The notes: generated from the sequence alone by a model not told the origin. A DNA stretch of 64,000 bases from Ulota crispa (GCA_963920765.1 OY987246.1:23631167-23695166); one strand, 5' to 3'; positions 11,181-23,522 are shown, counted from the first letter of the stretch. Numbers and translations are program-made.

Positions 11181-12048
11181 TACAGTACCAGGTAGTATAG
11201 TTACTTAATGCATGTTTTGGCATTTTCAACAAGTTTGCATAACAAAAAATATAAGTGGTATTATAGTCTCATATTGTTGGTATATGATTCTCATGCAACC
11301 CCAATCAACCATACCAAATTTTGGTACTAAAAGCAAAAATCCTATTTTTGGTAAATTGTTTTGTGTCAAAATCATGGTTTTACAAGAAAGTTGACTAAAG
11401 AACATTGGTGATAAATTTTTGAGATTTGATTGCATGGATGTGTTGGAGACCTCCGGGGGCACATCTTTCCTTCTAACAAGCATCTTCAAAAAGTTCAAAA
11501 TTCCTTCAATGGAGACTTGAATGTTGGTGTAATCATGATCAAATTTATTAAAATAGATTTTTCTTTATGGTAATTAGATACTGCTATTTGACTCATACAT
11601 CATGACTGAGTTTGTACCTTTGAGCATGATGATATGTTTTTTTTGCCAAAAATTGTTAAAAAATTTGAGATATTTATTTTACTAAATTTGGTCATGATTA
11701 CACCAACATTCAAGTCTCCATTGAAGGAATTTTGAACTTTTTGAAGATGCTTGTTAGAAGGAAAGATGTGCCCCCGGAGGTCTCCAACACATCCATGCAA
11801 TCAAATCTCAAAAATTTATCACCAATGTTCTTTAGTCAACTTTCTTGTAAAACCATGATTTTGACACAAAACAATTTACCAAAAATAGGATTTTTGCTTT
11901 TAGTACCAAAATTTGGTATGATTGATTGGGGTTGCATGAGAATCATATACCAATAGTATGAGACTATAATACCACTTATATTTTTTGTTATGCAAACTTG
12001 TTGAAAATGCCAAAACATGCATTACGTAACTATACTATTAGTACTATA
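11181..12048. mobile_element. Large foldback element A (about 868 bp)
   Basis: Two inverted arms of about 370 bp (11181-11565 and 11668-12048) are nearly identical over most of their length and surround a spacer of about 100 bp. The termini are TACAGTACCAGGTAGTATAG and the inverse of TATAGTACTAATAGTATAG. Identical minus- and plus-strand open frames at 11226-11498 and 11732-11956 come only from this symmetry. No transposase is present. It abuts foldback B, and the arms are related in sequence to those of B and of the element at 21265. Confidence 0.8.
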
Positions 12049-12049
12049 C

Positions 12050-13229
12050 ATGTACAATGGCCTCCAAAAGTGGCCTCTAGAAAAGATTGTTGGCCTCTCT
12101 TTTGCAATTTAGAGGTCAAGTCATGTGGTGACATGAAGTTGAGGTCAATTGGCCTTTTTTTATTTTGAATTTTTTAGATGTCATTCTTACCCTCAATCCC
12201 AACCAAGCATACCAAAATTGAACCCCAAAAAACTAAAATTCAAATATTGATAAATTGTTATGTGTCACAAATCATGGTTTTACATGGTTTTACAAGAAAA
12301 TTGATTGAAAAACATTGATGATGAATTTTGGAGATTTGATTGCATGGGTATATAGGTAACATCTGTGCGCACATCCATATACAAATCCTTCATGCTAAAA
12401 AAAAACTCCCTTAAGTAAAACAAATTTGATCTTCAAAAAGTTTAGTGTGACCTATGATATGTCCAAATTTTGTAAAATACATATATTTAAATTTTAATTA
12501 GCTTTTCACCAAAAAAATATAACAATGTGTTCAAAGGTAGAAACTTAGTCACAGTATATGAGCCAAATAGCAAAATTTGATTTATCATAAGAAAATATCT
12601 ATTTCACAAAAATTGGACATATCATAGGTGACACTAAGCCTTTTAAAGATCAATTTTGTTTTACTCCTAAAGAGCCCTTGGGCTCTATAGATACAGTACC
12701 AAATACGATTGCAACCAATATTCAGAAGTTTAAAACAATTGGAAATTAAGTGTTACAACCATACATATTGAAGGGTTGTATGATGGATGCATGAAAAAAA
12801 TTGGAAAGCCCTCATAGCAACCCAAATACGTCTATACATACAACCGCAAAAGGGCTTTCGGGCCGTTCAAGGATTAAAGGGGTTTTTTTAGCATGAAGGA
12901 TTTGCGTATTGTTACCTACATACCCAAGCAATCAAATCTCCAAAATTCATCATCAATGTTTTTCAATCAATTTTCTTGTTTTTCAATCAATTTCCTTGTA
13001 AAACCATGTAAAACCATGATTTGTGACACATAATGTACTTTATCAATATTTGATTTTAGTTTTTTGGGGTTCAATTTTGGTATGCTTGGTTGGGATTGGG
13101 GATAAGAATGTCATATAAAAAATTCAAGATAAAAAAAGGCCAAATGACCTCAACTTCATGTCACCACGTGACTTGACCTCTAAATTGCAAAAGAGAGGCC
13201 AACAATCTTTGTTGGAGGCCAATGTACAT
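12050..13229. mobile_element. Large foldback element B with nested inner arms
   Basis: Outer arms of about 350 bp (12050-12400 and 12885-13229) end in TGTACAATGGCCTCCAA and its near inverse. A second pair of inverted arms lies inside (about 12410-12480 and 12600-12660). At the centre is a short TTAA-flanked piece (12664-12873). No target duplication was found. The phrase GAGATTTGATTGCATG and neighbouring sequence in the arms also occur in foldback A and in the 21265 element, so the three form one family. Confidence 0.75.
12664..12873. mobile_element. Degenerate TTAA-flanked MITE (piggyBac-type?)
   Basis: Flanked by TTTA (12660-12663) and TTAA (12874-12877). The ends CTCCTAAAGAGCCC and the inverse of TCCTTGAACGGCCC resemble the ends of the 58896 and 63850 copies. 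It sits at the centre of foldback B. The left flank departs from TTAA by one base, so the assignment is tentative. Confidence 0.4.
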
Positions 13230-13240
13230 TAGCTTTACAA

Positions 13241-13645
13241 TGGTATGACAAGTGCCCATCCATTACAAGAAGAGTTAACATACAATAATTTAGAACTCAA
13301 GGACAAAGCCCCAACCATCCAAGCCTTCAATATTACATTCTCTCATTATGCACAATTGTTACGGTAAATATATATTTTAATGTGTGCTATTGTCAAGTTA
13401 CCTTACATAAATTGAGGCTCACCTTGTCCTGATCAACTCATCAAACCTCCTATAAACTCTCCTTAGAGCAATGCGCTCATGTATAATCAACAAGTGCGTT
13501 TTCTTTTTTTTGGGCAAAAACCTTGACAAGAACTACAACAATTTCCATAATATATCGCTATAAACAACTGGAACAAAAAGTAATAAAGAGTGGTATTTCC
13601 ACAGTTTGGTAACACAATTCCTGTACAACAGAGAAATCAACAAAT
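13241..13645. other. ALDH7 downstream region, no gene
   Basis: Lies 3' of the ALDH7 stop codon (minus strand) and before foldback B. It is AT-rich and would contain the ALDH7 3' UTR and polyadenylation site. No separate coding region is seen. Confidence 0.4.
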
Positions 13646-16600
13646 TCAGCCTCCGAAGTTGATGCCTTGTGCCAAGGGCAGGTCGTTGCCAAAATTGATG
13701 GTACTGCAGGAAAGCCAAACTTTGCACGTCAGTCACTAGGAGAAAATCTGCCCTAACCAAATGATCCTAATGAACACAAACATGTCCTAATCAACACTAC
13801 AATGTTCAGAATGTCCTAATCAAGAGGTCTGAATCAGCACACTATTGTTGATTAGGTCCTATCTTCTTGTAGTGAGTGGAGCTTTCTTGTAGTGAGTGGA
13901 GCACAGACACAAGGTAAGCATCTATTTTAAGCGAGCCTTAGAATCACCAGCTCTAATAAGAATGCATAGATGGTAGAGACCTAGCCAAAATATTCACTCC
14001 TCCCTCAGACCCTTCCCACACAATCAAGTCCGTGATAAATTCAAAACTAACTACATACTTTGAAGGTTAAAAAAGGGGACAAAATGGTATTTAACAATTT
14101 GAGGTGTAAACTATTGCTCCACCGTGCCCTATTTTGCACCTACAACTTTAAATGAGTGTGCCATCCTCAATAATATTTTCAGCTTCAGACCACTCCTTCG
14201 AACTTGAAAGTGCCTCAGCTCAATCAAGTGTTTTGTAGAGAATACATTGGTGGTAGCTTCATGGTGGATATATTGTAACTTTGGGAGCCTTCTAACTGTA
14301 CTTTGAACATGATTTTTTACTTTTTTTTTGCTACCACTTTCTTTTACTAAAAACACCTCAAATTTTAATACACTTAGTTCCTCTTTCTTAGCATTCAAAC
14401 TATGTAAGTTCGTTTTGAAATTGATGAGGAACTGATTGCATGGAAAGGGTTTGAGAGAGGAGTGGATCTTTTTGGCTAGGTCTCTAATATAGAAACTCAA
14501 AGGTGACAGGAGTTCTAGGCAGTGTGAGTACCAGGTTGCACGGTGCATGTATTGTTTCCATGAGTCACTTCCTGCTTCCCTTCCTCCGCCTGTGGCCTTC
14601 TCTCCACCAAACGCACCTCCTATCTCAGCTCCGTTGGTTGGGATATTCACATTCACGATACCACAATCGCTGCCTGTAGGTCTGGAAACAGAAGGCAAAA
14701 AGAAAAAAGAACCATTCCATTACAGTAAGCATGAACAAATTACACTCAAAAGCTTTCTATTGGATGCCTAGAGTAAAAAGAATTTCGTGTAAAGCCTTCT
14801 TGATGTATTCACTACAGTTTCAAAAGACAAATTTGGTGTTACCAAAATCAAGAACAAGCTCGCTTTGAAATGGTACTATTTTTGCACTAGTGCATGCTCT
14901 CTTGTAATATGGAAAATCCAAGACCATAAGTTTTTATATATTGTTTCATTCAAAAAATGTAGAAATTTTGATGACAGTGAACACAATAACTACCAAAAAA
15001 ACTGTGAACTTGTAACAGTATGTGGATAAACTCACAATTTAAGCCAAACATATTGAAATGCATGTGCAAAACTACATATGAATATATACATGTAGATTTT
15101 CAAGGATTTCTCCAAGTATGGACGATCTTTTGTAAACAACCGTAACATCCTCGTTTTTGGTATCAACTCCATAGTGTTACAGCATAAACAAGCTTCATCC
15201 GAAATGTAGCAGGTATGTAGAAATTAAACAGCATGACGTATTTGTATGGTAGCCTGAAACATTGAAAATTGCAGGCTATGTGTCTCTTTGGTGATAGATA
15301 AGTAAACATGTATTGGAACAAAGAAGAAAGGGAAGAAAGGGAAGAGACAAACCCAATCCAAGTGAAAATTGATTCTGGGCTCGTGGTGAAGATGGAGCTG
15401 CTGAGACCCTGTGGCACGGAATTGTTCAACTCAATGGCTTCCTCCAGTGACTGGAACATAACCCCACCAGAATCGTGTTAAGCATGTACAACGCCATGGA
15501 GAAGACGATACAAATTGGTGTAAAAATAAACAATGCAAATGTTCAATAAAAAGGTAAAAGAAACTCCACAAAGAAAGTGATACAGATATTCCATTTAACA
15601 CGACTCACCTTGATTTTGAAGACATAAAGCACAGGGCCAAACAATTCTTCCCTCACAATGTCTGCGTCATGAGATATCTCCACCACAGTTGGTTCCACAA
15701 AGTTGCCATCACGCTCTACTAATGAGCCGCCAGTCAAAATCTTACCTCCCTGAAAGTCTCAAAAAACTTGAAATTTAGAAAGGCACACTTCCATATCTGA
15801 GCAAATTATTAGAAAATCTTCTAGAAATAACATCAAGGGACCCCTCCAAAACTGGAATATAAATGTTACGAACCAGCAGGAATTGTGACAAAACTCAACA
15901 AAAAGTACTATTAGGAGGAAGCAGGGTCCTTGCCTGAGCCCTGATTTTCTTGATTCCCTGTTCGAAGCTTGTCATGGACAGTTTTGAATGAAGAGGTCCA
16001 CATAAAGTATTCTCTTCCACTGCATTTCCCACTTTAACCTGCTTGTACGCCTTCAGCAGACGCTCCACCATTTCATCGTAAACTTTCTCATGAACAATCT
16101 GAACCAGGGAATGAATTGTAAACATCCAACAGTACGAAAAGCTAGGAAACCTCCTAATATCAACTCAAAAATACCTCTATTGCATGCACAAAGCTTAAAA
16201 GTTCCAAGTATAATATCACGTTAATGTCAAGGACACTAATATCACACAAACATTAAGTTAACAACGTTGAGTTACACAAACATCTACATAAAAGTCAACT
16301 AATTCAATATGAGGACTGTTTAAAACTAGGGAAAATTTCATGGATACCCCTAAAGTTTGCAATATTTACATGGATACCCCTGCTTTTTCAGAAATATCAC
16401 AAATACCCTTGGACCAAAAAATTTAGGCATTTATTTGTTGTGATCGTAACTTCTTCATGACCGATATTGAAGAAGGGGATGTAATGAAACAAAAAAGAAG
16501 CAACGTCCGCACAAAGGAAGAAGGGAAGTGGCATGCACAACAAAACAAACGCCTGAAAATTTTGGTCCAAGGGTATTTGTGTAATTTCTGAAAAAGCAGG

Positions 16601-19193
16601 GTTATCTCTGTAAATATTGCAAACTTCAGAGGTATCCATGAAATTTTCCCTTAAAACTAAATGCAAAAATCAAGTCTCTGAAAGTCCAACAAGGTGCGTC
16701 TAGATCTAACTTTTTAACTATTTGATGAATGTTCATTTGATGACGTTGACTGATTTTGGTTCTAGGATCAAACATTTTCCATAAACTCCAGTTTGACAGG
16801 AACAGGAATTGAGTTTTTAACAAGGAAATGTGGATAGATCTAGAGATGGAGTACTATCCACACAGCATATTCTCAGTGCAGTGAGATTACCAGGCGCCTG
16901 CAGGTAGTGCAACGTTGTCCAGCAGTACCGACTGCTGCAAACAAGACGGCTCGAACAGCGAGTGTCAGCACCGCGTCGTCCATCACGATGATTGCATTGT
17001 TTCCACTCAGCTCCAGCAACGTCTTGCCATGCCTCGCATGCACAATACTTTGTACCAGCAAGCCCACCTGAGCTCCTCTCATACACGTATCAAATCAGAT
17101 ATAAAACACTATTGGGAGCTTTAAACACAAAATCTGCACTTTAACATGATTTCAATGACAAACTGTGCACTTGATAGTTTAATAAATACGAAGACAATCA
17201 CATGAAGACCATGTAGCTGTTCTAAATAAGTGTGCTGTTTTGTTCATTGTATATTCTTCCTTTAACACCTAAGTACAAAAATAGTCAAAAGTAGTCGCTT
17301 CTATATGTACAGGAGATGAAATCAACCACTTGGGAGACTTCAAAGGAAGGTTACAAAGTGTACTAATAGAAAGGAAGTAGAAACCATATATCATTCATAG
17401 ACAAACAGCTGAGAGAACAATACCTTGGTGCTGCCAGTGAATGACACAAGTGGTATACGGACATCCTGTGCAATGGCATTGCCAATTTCAGCACCTCCAC
17501 AAACGCAGGTAAAAATGCCACCCGGAAGCTTGTTCCTTTCAAACACCTCTGCAATGATTTTGGTCGTGGCTAAAGTCACCAAAGGCGTTGTTGGTGCCCC
17601 TTTCCTACAAAGCATCGGGAGTACTCACCTACTGTTAGTCTTCACGAAAAGAAAAAAATATGAAAGAGCGTTTTCAGAACCAGATGAAGATAATCTACAA
17701 CATAACGAAGTTTTTCAAGTGGCTGACTACTAAGGAAACCAACGGTTTTAGTAGAAGCATTGATTTCTCCGTTCTCACCAGACAACGCAGTTGCCACAAA
17801 CAAGAGCAATGCATGCGTTCCATCCTGCAATCAAATACCGAAGAAAAGTAAGGACTTCTCCTTTCATAAACTTCTTTTTAGGGTAATCTGGTTGCACCTA
17901 GAAATCAGACTACGAAAATTATAAGAAAACACCACGCAATTAAATTGGAGACGGTTGGGTAATTACCAAGTACGGCGCACGGAAAATTGAACGCAGTAAT
18001 CACTCCGACGACACCCAATGGATTCCAAACCTGTGTGAGTGTCATGGTTAGGAAACTTTTCTCACCTAATCCTTCTCAGAAAATATTTCAAATCCTGAAA
18101 GATAAAATGTCTCAAAAACCACCAAGAATGAAGTGGAGAATGTACCTCCATCATGGTGTGTTTTGGACCTGCCAAGCAAAATATCATACACAAACGTAAG
18201 GAAATTATATTCAAGGTTTTACAATGCTAGCAATTGAAACATCTGAAGCAAATATTAACATCGGCATGCCCATTAGAATGAGATGCTCACGTTCAGAAGG
18301 AATGATGGAACCAGTAAGTTGCCGACTCAATCCAACAGCATAGTCACACATGTCGATGAATTCCTGTAGAGAAACAGAAGAAGATCGTGATCAGCAACAA
18401 ACTAAAAAATTTGAACTTGGAAAAGAGACGGAATACCAAAACAGCAAAATAAGAGAATACAATAGTTTCCAACAACCGTGTACCTGCACTTCTCCAATAC
18501 CTTCGGGTAGAATCTTGCCCATCTCCAAAGAGACGAGCTTTCCCAAGAGCTGGAGTTTCGCTCGTAGCCCATCCCCAATTTGTCTCACAATTTCACCCCT
18601 CTTTGGAGCTGGAGTCTGTGCAAAAACAGTAGTAACATAGCTATAGATTCAAAAACAATCACATAAAAAAAACACAAACAGAAGTTTCAGAAAACTCAAT
18701 GAAATGGAATATTAGGTGGAGAGACAGGGGAGAGACTCACCAGCATCCACATCCTGCGAGCTTCAGTGCAAGCCGTCATGCTTTTCTCATAATCTCCAAG
18801 TGAGGCTTCTCTCACAGTTGCAATTGGCTACGACAATAACACACACAACCACATCTCTTTAATAACAACAACATAAAAAAACCCTAAACCCTAAATTCAC
18901 AATTTTGAACTGAAAACACTCCTTCCCTTTCACTCCCTAAACCCTAAATTCACAGTTTTGAACTGAAAACATTCCTTCCCTTTCACCACTCCCTCGCCAG
19001 AATTTTTGTAATTGCTCTTCAAAGGGGGCGAAATCTCAGGTTGAATTTTTACCTTGTTGTCAGATGGATTGATGGATGTCACGGTTGGGCCGTTCGCTTG
19101 CCATTCACCGGCTCCATAGCATCCCAGATTCTCTGGCGCCAGACCTAATTCCGTCAAGAACCGATAGTCGTCTCTCTCAAATTCAACCCCCAT
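13646..19193 (-). CDS. ALDH7: Aldehyde dehydrogenase family 7 (antiquitin/ALDH7B type)
   Basis: An NAD-dependent aldehyde dehydrogenase; the family oxidises alpha-aminoadipic semialdehyde in lysine breakdown and reactive aldehydes under osmotic stress. The 14 minus-strand exons are 19193-19053, 18827-18741, 18615-18484, 18363-18291, 18168-18146, 18030-17967, 17824-17779, 17604-17424, 17067-16891, 16098-15934, 15749-15609, 15450-15353, 14681-14532 and 13703-13646. Together they give 511 residues, the usual length for plant ALDH7. All phases join. Visible key residues are Asn167 in AFNFP, Glu268 in LLELSGNN and nucleophile Cys302 in GQRCTTC. The C-terminus is [11 protein letters not shown]. The start [13 protein letters not shown] aligns with plant family members; an in-frame upstream ATG at 19262 would add 23 residues. 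Oddities are a 23-nt exon (18168-18146) and a GC splice donor after the 16098-15934 exon. One intron holds a MITE (16329-16650). No peroxisomal or obvious transit signal is seen; a cytosolic location is likely. Confidence 0.95.
13795..13874. mobile_element. Possible 80-bp CACTA-like remnant in last ALDH7 intron
   Basis: Starts CACTACAATGTTC and ends TTCTTGTAGTG, the inverse of the classical CACTACAAGAA end. The motif TCCTAATCAA occurs several times in both orientations in and beside it. The flanking triplets do not match, and a 21-bp tandem duplication of the right end follows (13875-13900). It is probably a decayed terminus. Confidence 0.35.
16329..16650. mobile_element. MULE-type MITE copy 1 (322 bp), in ALDH7 intron
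   Basis: Terminal inverted repeats begin GGGAAAATTTCATGGATACC. The perfect 9-bp target duplication TTAAAACTA lies at 16320-16328 and 16651-16659. It has a foldback structure with a short unpaired centre and no coding capacity. It lies in the intron between the exons 17067-16891 and 16098-15934. Related copies are at 46327 and 48572. Confidence 0.9.
18882..18987. repeat. 53-bp tandem duplication with telo-box motifs in ALDH7 intron 1
   Basis: Two adjacent copies (18882-18934 and 18935-18987), each beginning CCCTAAACCCTAAATTCACA, differ at only a few positions. They contain AAACCCTAAA, the plant telomere and telo-box motif. Being close to the start codon in the first coding intron, they could act as a regulatory element. 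Confidence 0.65.
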
Positions 19194-20758
19194 CGTCACT
19201 CCTGGTGCTGCTGTGCCCAAGCACTTCAACAGAATTAGGTCAAAAAGGTCCACAAACCTCAATCAAGCAAACAGAACAGTTACAGCAATTGGGTTCACTC
19301 CCGCGGGTGTGCATACAAAAATTAGTCGTGATCGGATGTGTGTTCAATAGCGATAGACAAAAAGATTGATGCTGTTGAAATTCTCGAGAGAAAAAGGGGA
19401 GAAAGAAATGAACCTGCGTTACCTTTCGGAAGATTGAAGCCCGTATCGAGGAATTGCAACTGGGAGCGCTCTGGATTTCAGCGAAAAAAGAGCGCAACGG
19501 ACGGCGACCTCGCAAACCGAATCGAAATTCACAATTTAGGTTAGATGCTTTCTGGGGGTGGAGAAAGTTGGGTTTCCAGGGGACCCAAGAGGTCGGATTT
19601 ATTGCTTGAATGAGAGAATTCTCGCCGTACGGGCTGCACTGATTTATTTAAAACATGATTACGTTTTCAAAAGCGCAGGTGGCATGCTGGTGTAAGTGCG
19701 ATTTTCACGTGAGTAAGCTTAATCGCGTGTGTTAAAGTGATCTGCCTCGTGGAAAGAGGAAGATGATGACGATGTGCCAGCGTTCCTCTATGGAAATGTT
19801 TTTTATATTGCCTAAAAATAGCCAAAATCTATGGCTGTTTAGTTGGGAATAGAAAACACAACAAATACAGAAAGAGAGATATAACCAAAGTATATGAGAA
19901 ATTGAGAAGGAAGAAGTATAGAAGTAATCTTATTTTAAGTAGATTTTCATATTAAGGAGAGAGGATATAAAGTAAAAGTCATTCTCTCCTATTGGTCCAT
20001 GGGATTTCTCTTACTAAAGTAAATTCTAGCTAACTATGGTGGAGAGCATACCCTTAAAGGCCCAATTGTCCCCTTGGGGGACAAACAGATTTTGGACATG
20101 TACCTATAGGTAAACTAGTTTATGTGATTTTTTGAAACTTTTCTTGAAAGTGGGGAGTTCCAAGACCTATGCAGGCATCTAAATTTTTCTTCATTTTGAC
20201 ATTTGACAAAGAAGCTATGCAAGAATTTCTGCTAACGGGGGGAAGGCGGGCAATCCGAGCATCCCAAAAACTTCTTTAAATTTTGTATTTTTTTTAAATA
20301 AAAACTCTGAAATTGGTTCTTTAGATATTTTTTTTATATGTGAGAAGCTTTTAATCATTCAATTTCAATCAATGAGATGAAAGTTTTAGTTTGTGAGCAG
20401 TTACGAATCCTCTACTCTAAAATAAACTTTGAAGTCTTTTATTTTCCACAATTTTCAATATTTTGGAAAAAAAACTAAACCTAAGGAAGTAGACTGTTTA
20501 TTACAACATTATAACCACTGGAATTTTCATTTTTCATTTCAATAATTAAATTCTTATCAATTTAGTGATTTGACTCATTTTCTACTTCATATTACTTACT
20601 ATTTTTTTCTTATGTGTTGTATAGTTCCAATTGATTTGAAAATTCTCTCACACATGCCTCACTTGGTCTTCTACATGGAAAAAATAAACCTCAACTTTGT
20701 GTAGAGCAATTATTTTCAGGTAAGAGTGGTCAAAGGCTTTTGAATTTTTTGGACAAAA

Positions 20759-20803
<45 letters not shown>

Positions 20804-21264
20804 GTTTTCACTTCAGATGTAAATATCTCCCTCCTCTATCTCCATTTAGGATGACATGATTTCTTTCCCACAAGTACCTCTTCTTAGTCTAAGGCAAGAT
20901 CTTACAGTTGGATTTGCAAAACAAACTTTATTTCCTACTTTTCTACTCATTCCCCCCAAATTGGCAGTTTTCAGAGACTTTCAAAGAAAAAAGGGCTTAG
21001 GCCTTTCGGGTTTAAGGGAAAATATTGAAACAGACTTGATAATTGGCCATATTTCTAATATAGCTTGATGTTTGAAAAATATCAAAAGCAAGCCTCACCA
21101 AATATCAAAAGTTGGCCTTGCAACTACAATTTGTAACTATGGAGGCCAAAACATTGCATCTTTATGATTATTTATTTTCAAATCAAATTGGTTTATGGTA
21201 GCTTTGCTTATAATGACCAAGACCTTTGCATTAATTGCAAAGTACAGTGCACAAAAGGAAGTTT
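19194..21264. other. ALDH7 5' region and AT-rich spacer
   Basis: 19194 to about 19620 is moderately GC-rich and should hold the ALDH7 5' UTR and promoter on the minus strand. A plausible 5' UTR splice donor (AAG followed by GTAACG, minus strand) lies at 19422-19421. Beyond 19700 the DNA is AT-rich without coding signal. A run of 39 A residues lies at 20760-20798, possibly the tail of a retroposed sequence, though no body was recognised. Confidence 0.45.
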
Positions 21265-22553
21265 GAGTTTTTCCTTTTATGCCATTCAAAGAACTTGCAT
21301 AAAATAGATCATAGTTGCCATTTCATTGTCTTGCATAACCAATATTGAATTCTTATGCAATCTTGATCAAGCATACCAAATTTCAATTCCCAAAAATCAA
21401 AATCCCACTCTTGGTGATTTTTTTTCCACAATATTCATGGTTTTAAATGATGCCTGATAAGAAAAAGTTGGTGATGGACTTTTGAGATTTGATTACATAA
21501 ATATGTAGGAAACTACACACATCATTCATATTGTTGAAACAAATCTCATTAAGTAATAACATTATGATCTATGAAGAACTCAATGTGAGGTGTGGTATGA
21601 CCAAATTTTATAAAATAGATATTTGTAATATTTAAGTAGTTTTTTGGTAAAATGAATATATCATTGTATTCAAAGTACAAACTTAGTCATATTGTATGAG
21701 TCAAGTAGCAAAATCTAATTGGGTAGTTGCAAGAAACACTTCATAGTTTTGTCTCAAACACCCTTAATATTGGTAGTACTATGTAGTACTATGAGCTTTT
21801 AAAATAATTTTTTTTAAATAAAATAAAATATGGAAAATTTGTAAGGCACTTAAAATAGCATGCTTGTGAAAATTCAGACTTAGAAATTTGTTATTCTAAA
21901 AGTTATGTGCAAAACAAAATCACCAACAAAAAGCCAATTTCTTTCTTGCTTTTTAGAAAATAGTAAATTAATTCAAAAAACAAAATAAAAACTAGCCATT
22001 TGAGAACCCATTAAACACATTTACAGGGTACAGTTGCTTTGCTAAGGAATTTCTTCAAATTTTGCCCATGAAGGGAAATAGGATGCCCACTTTGAGACAA
22101 TGTAGATGCCATGGAATTTATAATTTTGCAAAACCCTTCTATAGATGCAAGTAAGCATGCTCCATAAACAGCATCCTTGATTTTATAGCCCTAGAAAAGC
22201 TTTTTTGAACCCAAAATAGTACTAAAAGCCCCCAAAATGGCCAAGGTAGACACACCTATTCAAGGGCTGTTCAAAAATAGTAAATAATTTTAAAAAAACC
22301 TCAAAAATTATGGAAGGTTTATGACTATGACATGTGCCTTCCTCTAAAATTTCAGCTCAAAAGAACTTGCTGCACAAAAGTTACAAGCCAAAAAACACCT
22401 GCAAGAGGAGAAGGGGACAAAAATAGTACAAGTGTTTCTTGCAATCACCCAATTACCATATAGAAATGTCTATTCTATAAATTTGGATATAGTCACCCTA
22501 ATGTTTAAATTTCATGAAAAAAGTATTCACGCTAGTTGGAAAATGCGCGTTAA

Positions 22554-22868
22554 CCCTTTAAGATCTGGTCAACCATTTTGTGATTGGTTTAGACACATTC
22601 TTGTTGGTAGCAAAAGTTTAGGGCTGAATTTGGGGATGGGTGTGGGGGATTTCAAAATGAACGTAATGGGACAAATTTTAGGAAATTCCGTGTTGGCATG
22701 TGGGTTTGGGGTTGCAAAAACTACATGCATGCATGCTGAAAGCATCACATTCCATTCCACTTGGATCATTGGATCTTCACCAAGCATCACCCGATTCCAA
22801 TCATACCGTTGGATTTTTGAATCACAAATGTTTTGCCCGTCCCCCAAATCAACCACAAGCATAAAGGG
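22554..22868. mobile_element. TTAA-flanked MITE, piggyBac-type (315 bp)
   Basis: Perfect TTAA at both borders (22550-22553 and 22869-22872) with ends CCCTTTAAGATC and the inverse of CCCTTTATGCTT. TTAA target duplication followed by CCC ends is the piggyBac signature. It contains most of a 146-codon open frame (22432-22872) with no recognisable domain, probably spurious. Confidence 0.65.
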
Positions 22869-23209
22869 TTAATAGAAAGACTTGTCTACTATGATTAAGT
22901 TAGTAACTTTGAGCATGATGGTATGTTTGTTTTGCCAAAATCTAATTACCATACAATAATATCTATTCTAGAAAATTTGGTCATAATCATCCCAACATTA
23001 AAATCTCTATTGAAGGAATTATGAAGCTTTTTGGAGATGCTTATTAGAAGGAAAGATGTGTGTATGGATATTTCTTACATACCCATGCAATTCAATCTCA
23101 AAAATTCACAACCAATATTTTTTACTTAATTATCTTGTAAAACTGTGAATTTTATGTAAAACCATTCACTAGATATGCTAGATGGGGATTGCACAAGAAT
23201 TATACACTA

Positions 23210-23522
23210 AGGTAGGAACACCCATAAGCGTTAGTGTCCCCATAACCGTCACCTCTAAAATCTTGGAAAATCTGTGGAAATGAATAGATGTAATTAAAAG
23301 GATGTACAACATGTGAACATGAAACCTTAGTGTTGGTTATGGGTGCTACGGCAGTTTGTTTTTTAAAAATTCACAACTTATTCTCATAGTATCCAAATAA
23401 TACATTCAAAAGTGCCAACTCATTATTTTTCTGTTCCGAATAGGATCTTATAATTTGCTAGATGTTTATAATACTCATCATATTCAGAACCCTTAGACTG
23501 ATGCTTATGGGTGCTCCTACCT
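23210..23522. mobile_element. TA-flanked MITE (mariner/Stowaway-like, 313 bp)
   Basis: The ends AGGTAGGAACACCCATAAGC and the inverse of AGGTAGGAGCACCCATAAGC differ by one base over 20. TA dinucleotides flank both sides (23208-23209 and 23523-23524). No coding capacity. It splits the right arm of foldback C, so it arrived later. Confidence 0.75.

Noticed and set aside
13261-13874. A 614-bp CACTA element from CATTACAAGAAG (13261) to TTCTTGTAGTG (13874)
   Set aside because: The interval would contain the last ALDH7 exon (13703-13646). The left end lacks the CACTA start, and the flanking triplets differ. Only the 80-bp remnant 13795-13874 is kept, at low confidence.
14129-14698. 189-codon minus-strand open frame as a separate gene
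   Set aside because: Its first third is ALDH7 exon 14681-14532. The rest is read-through into the following intron, past the GT donor at 14531-14530.
22432-22872. 146-codon open frame with a start codon
   Set aside because: It spans the border of a TTAA-type MITE inside a foldback element and shows no domain. It is most likely a chance frame.
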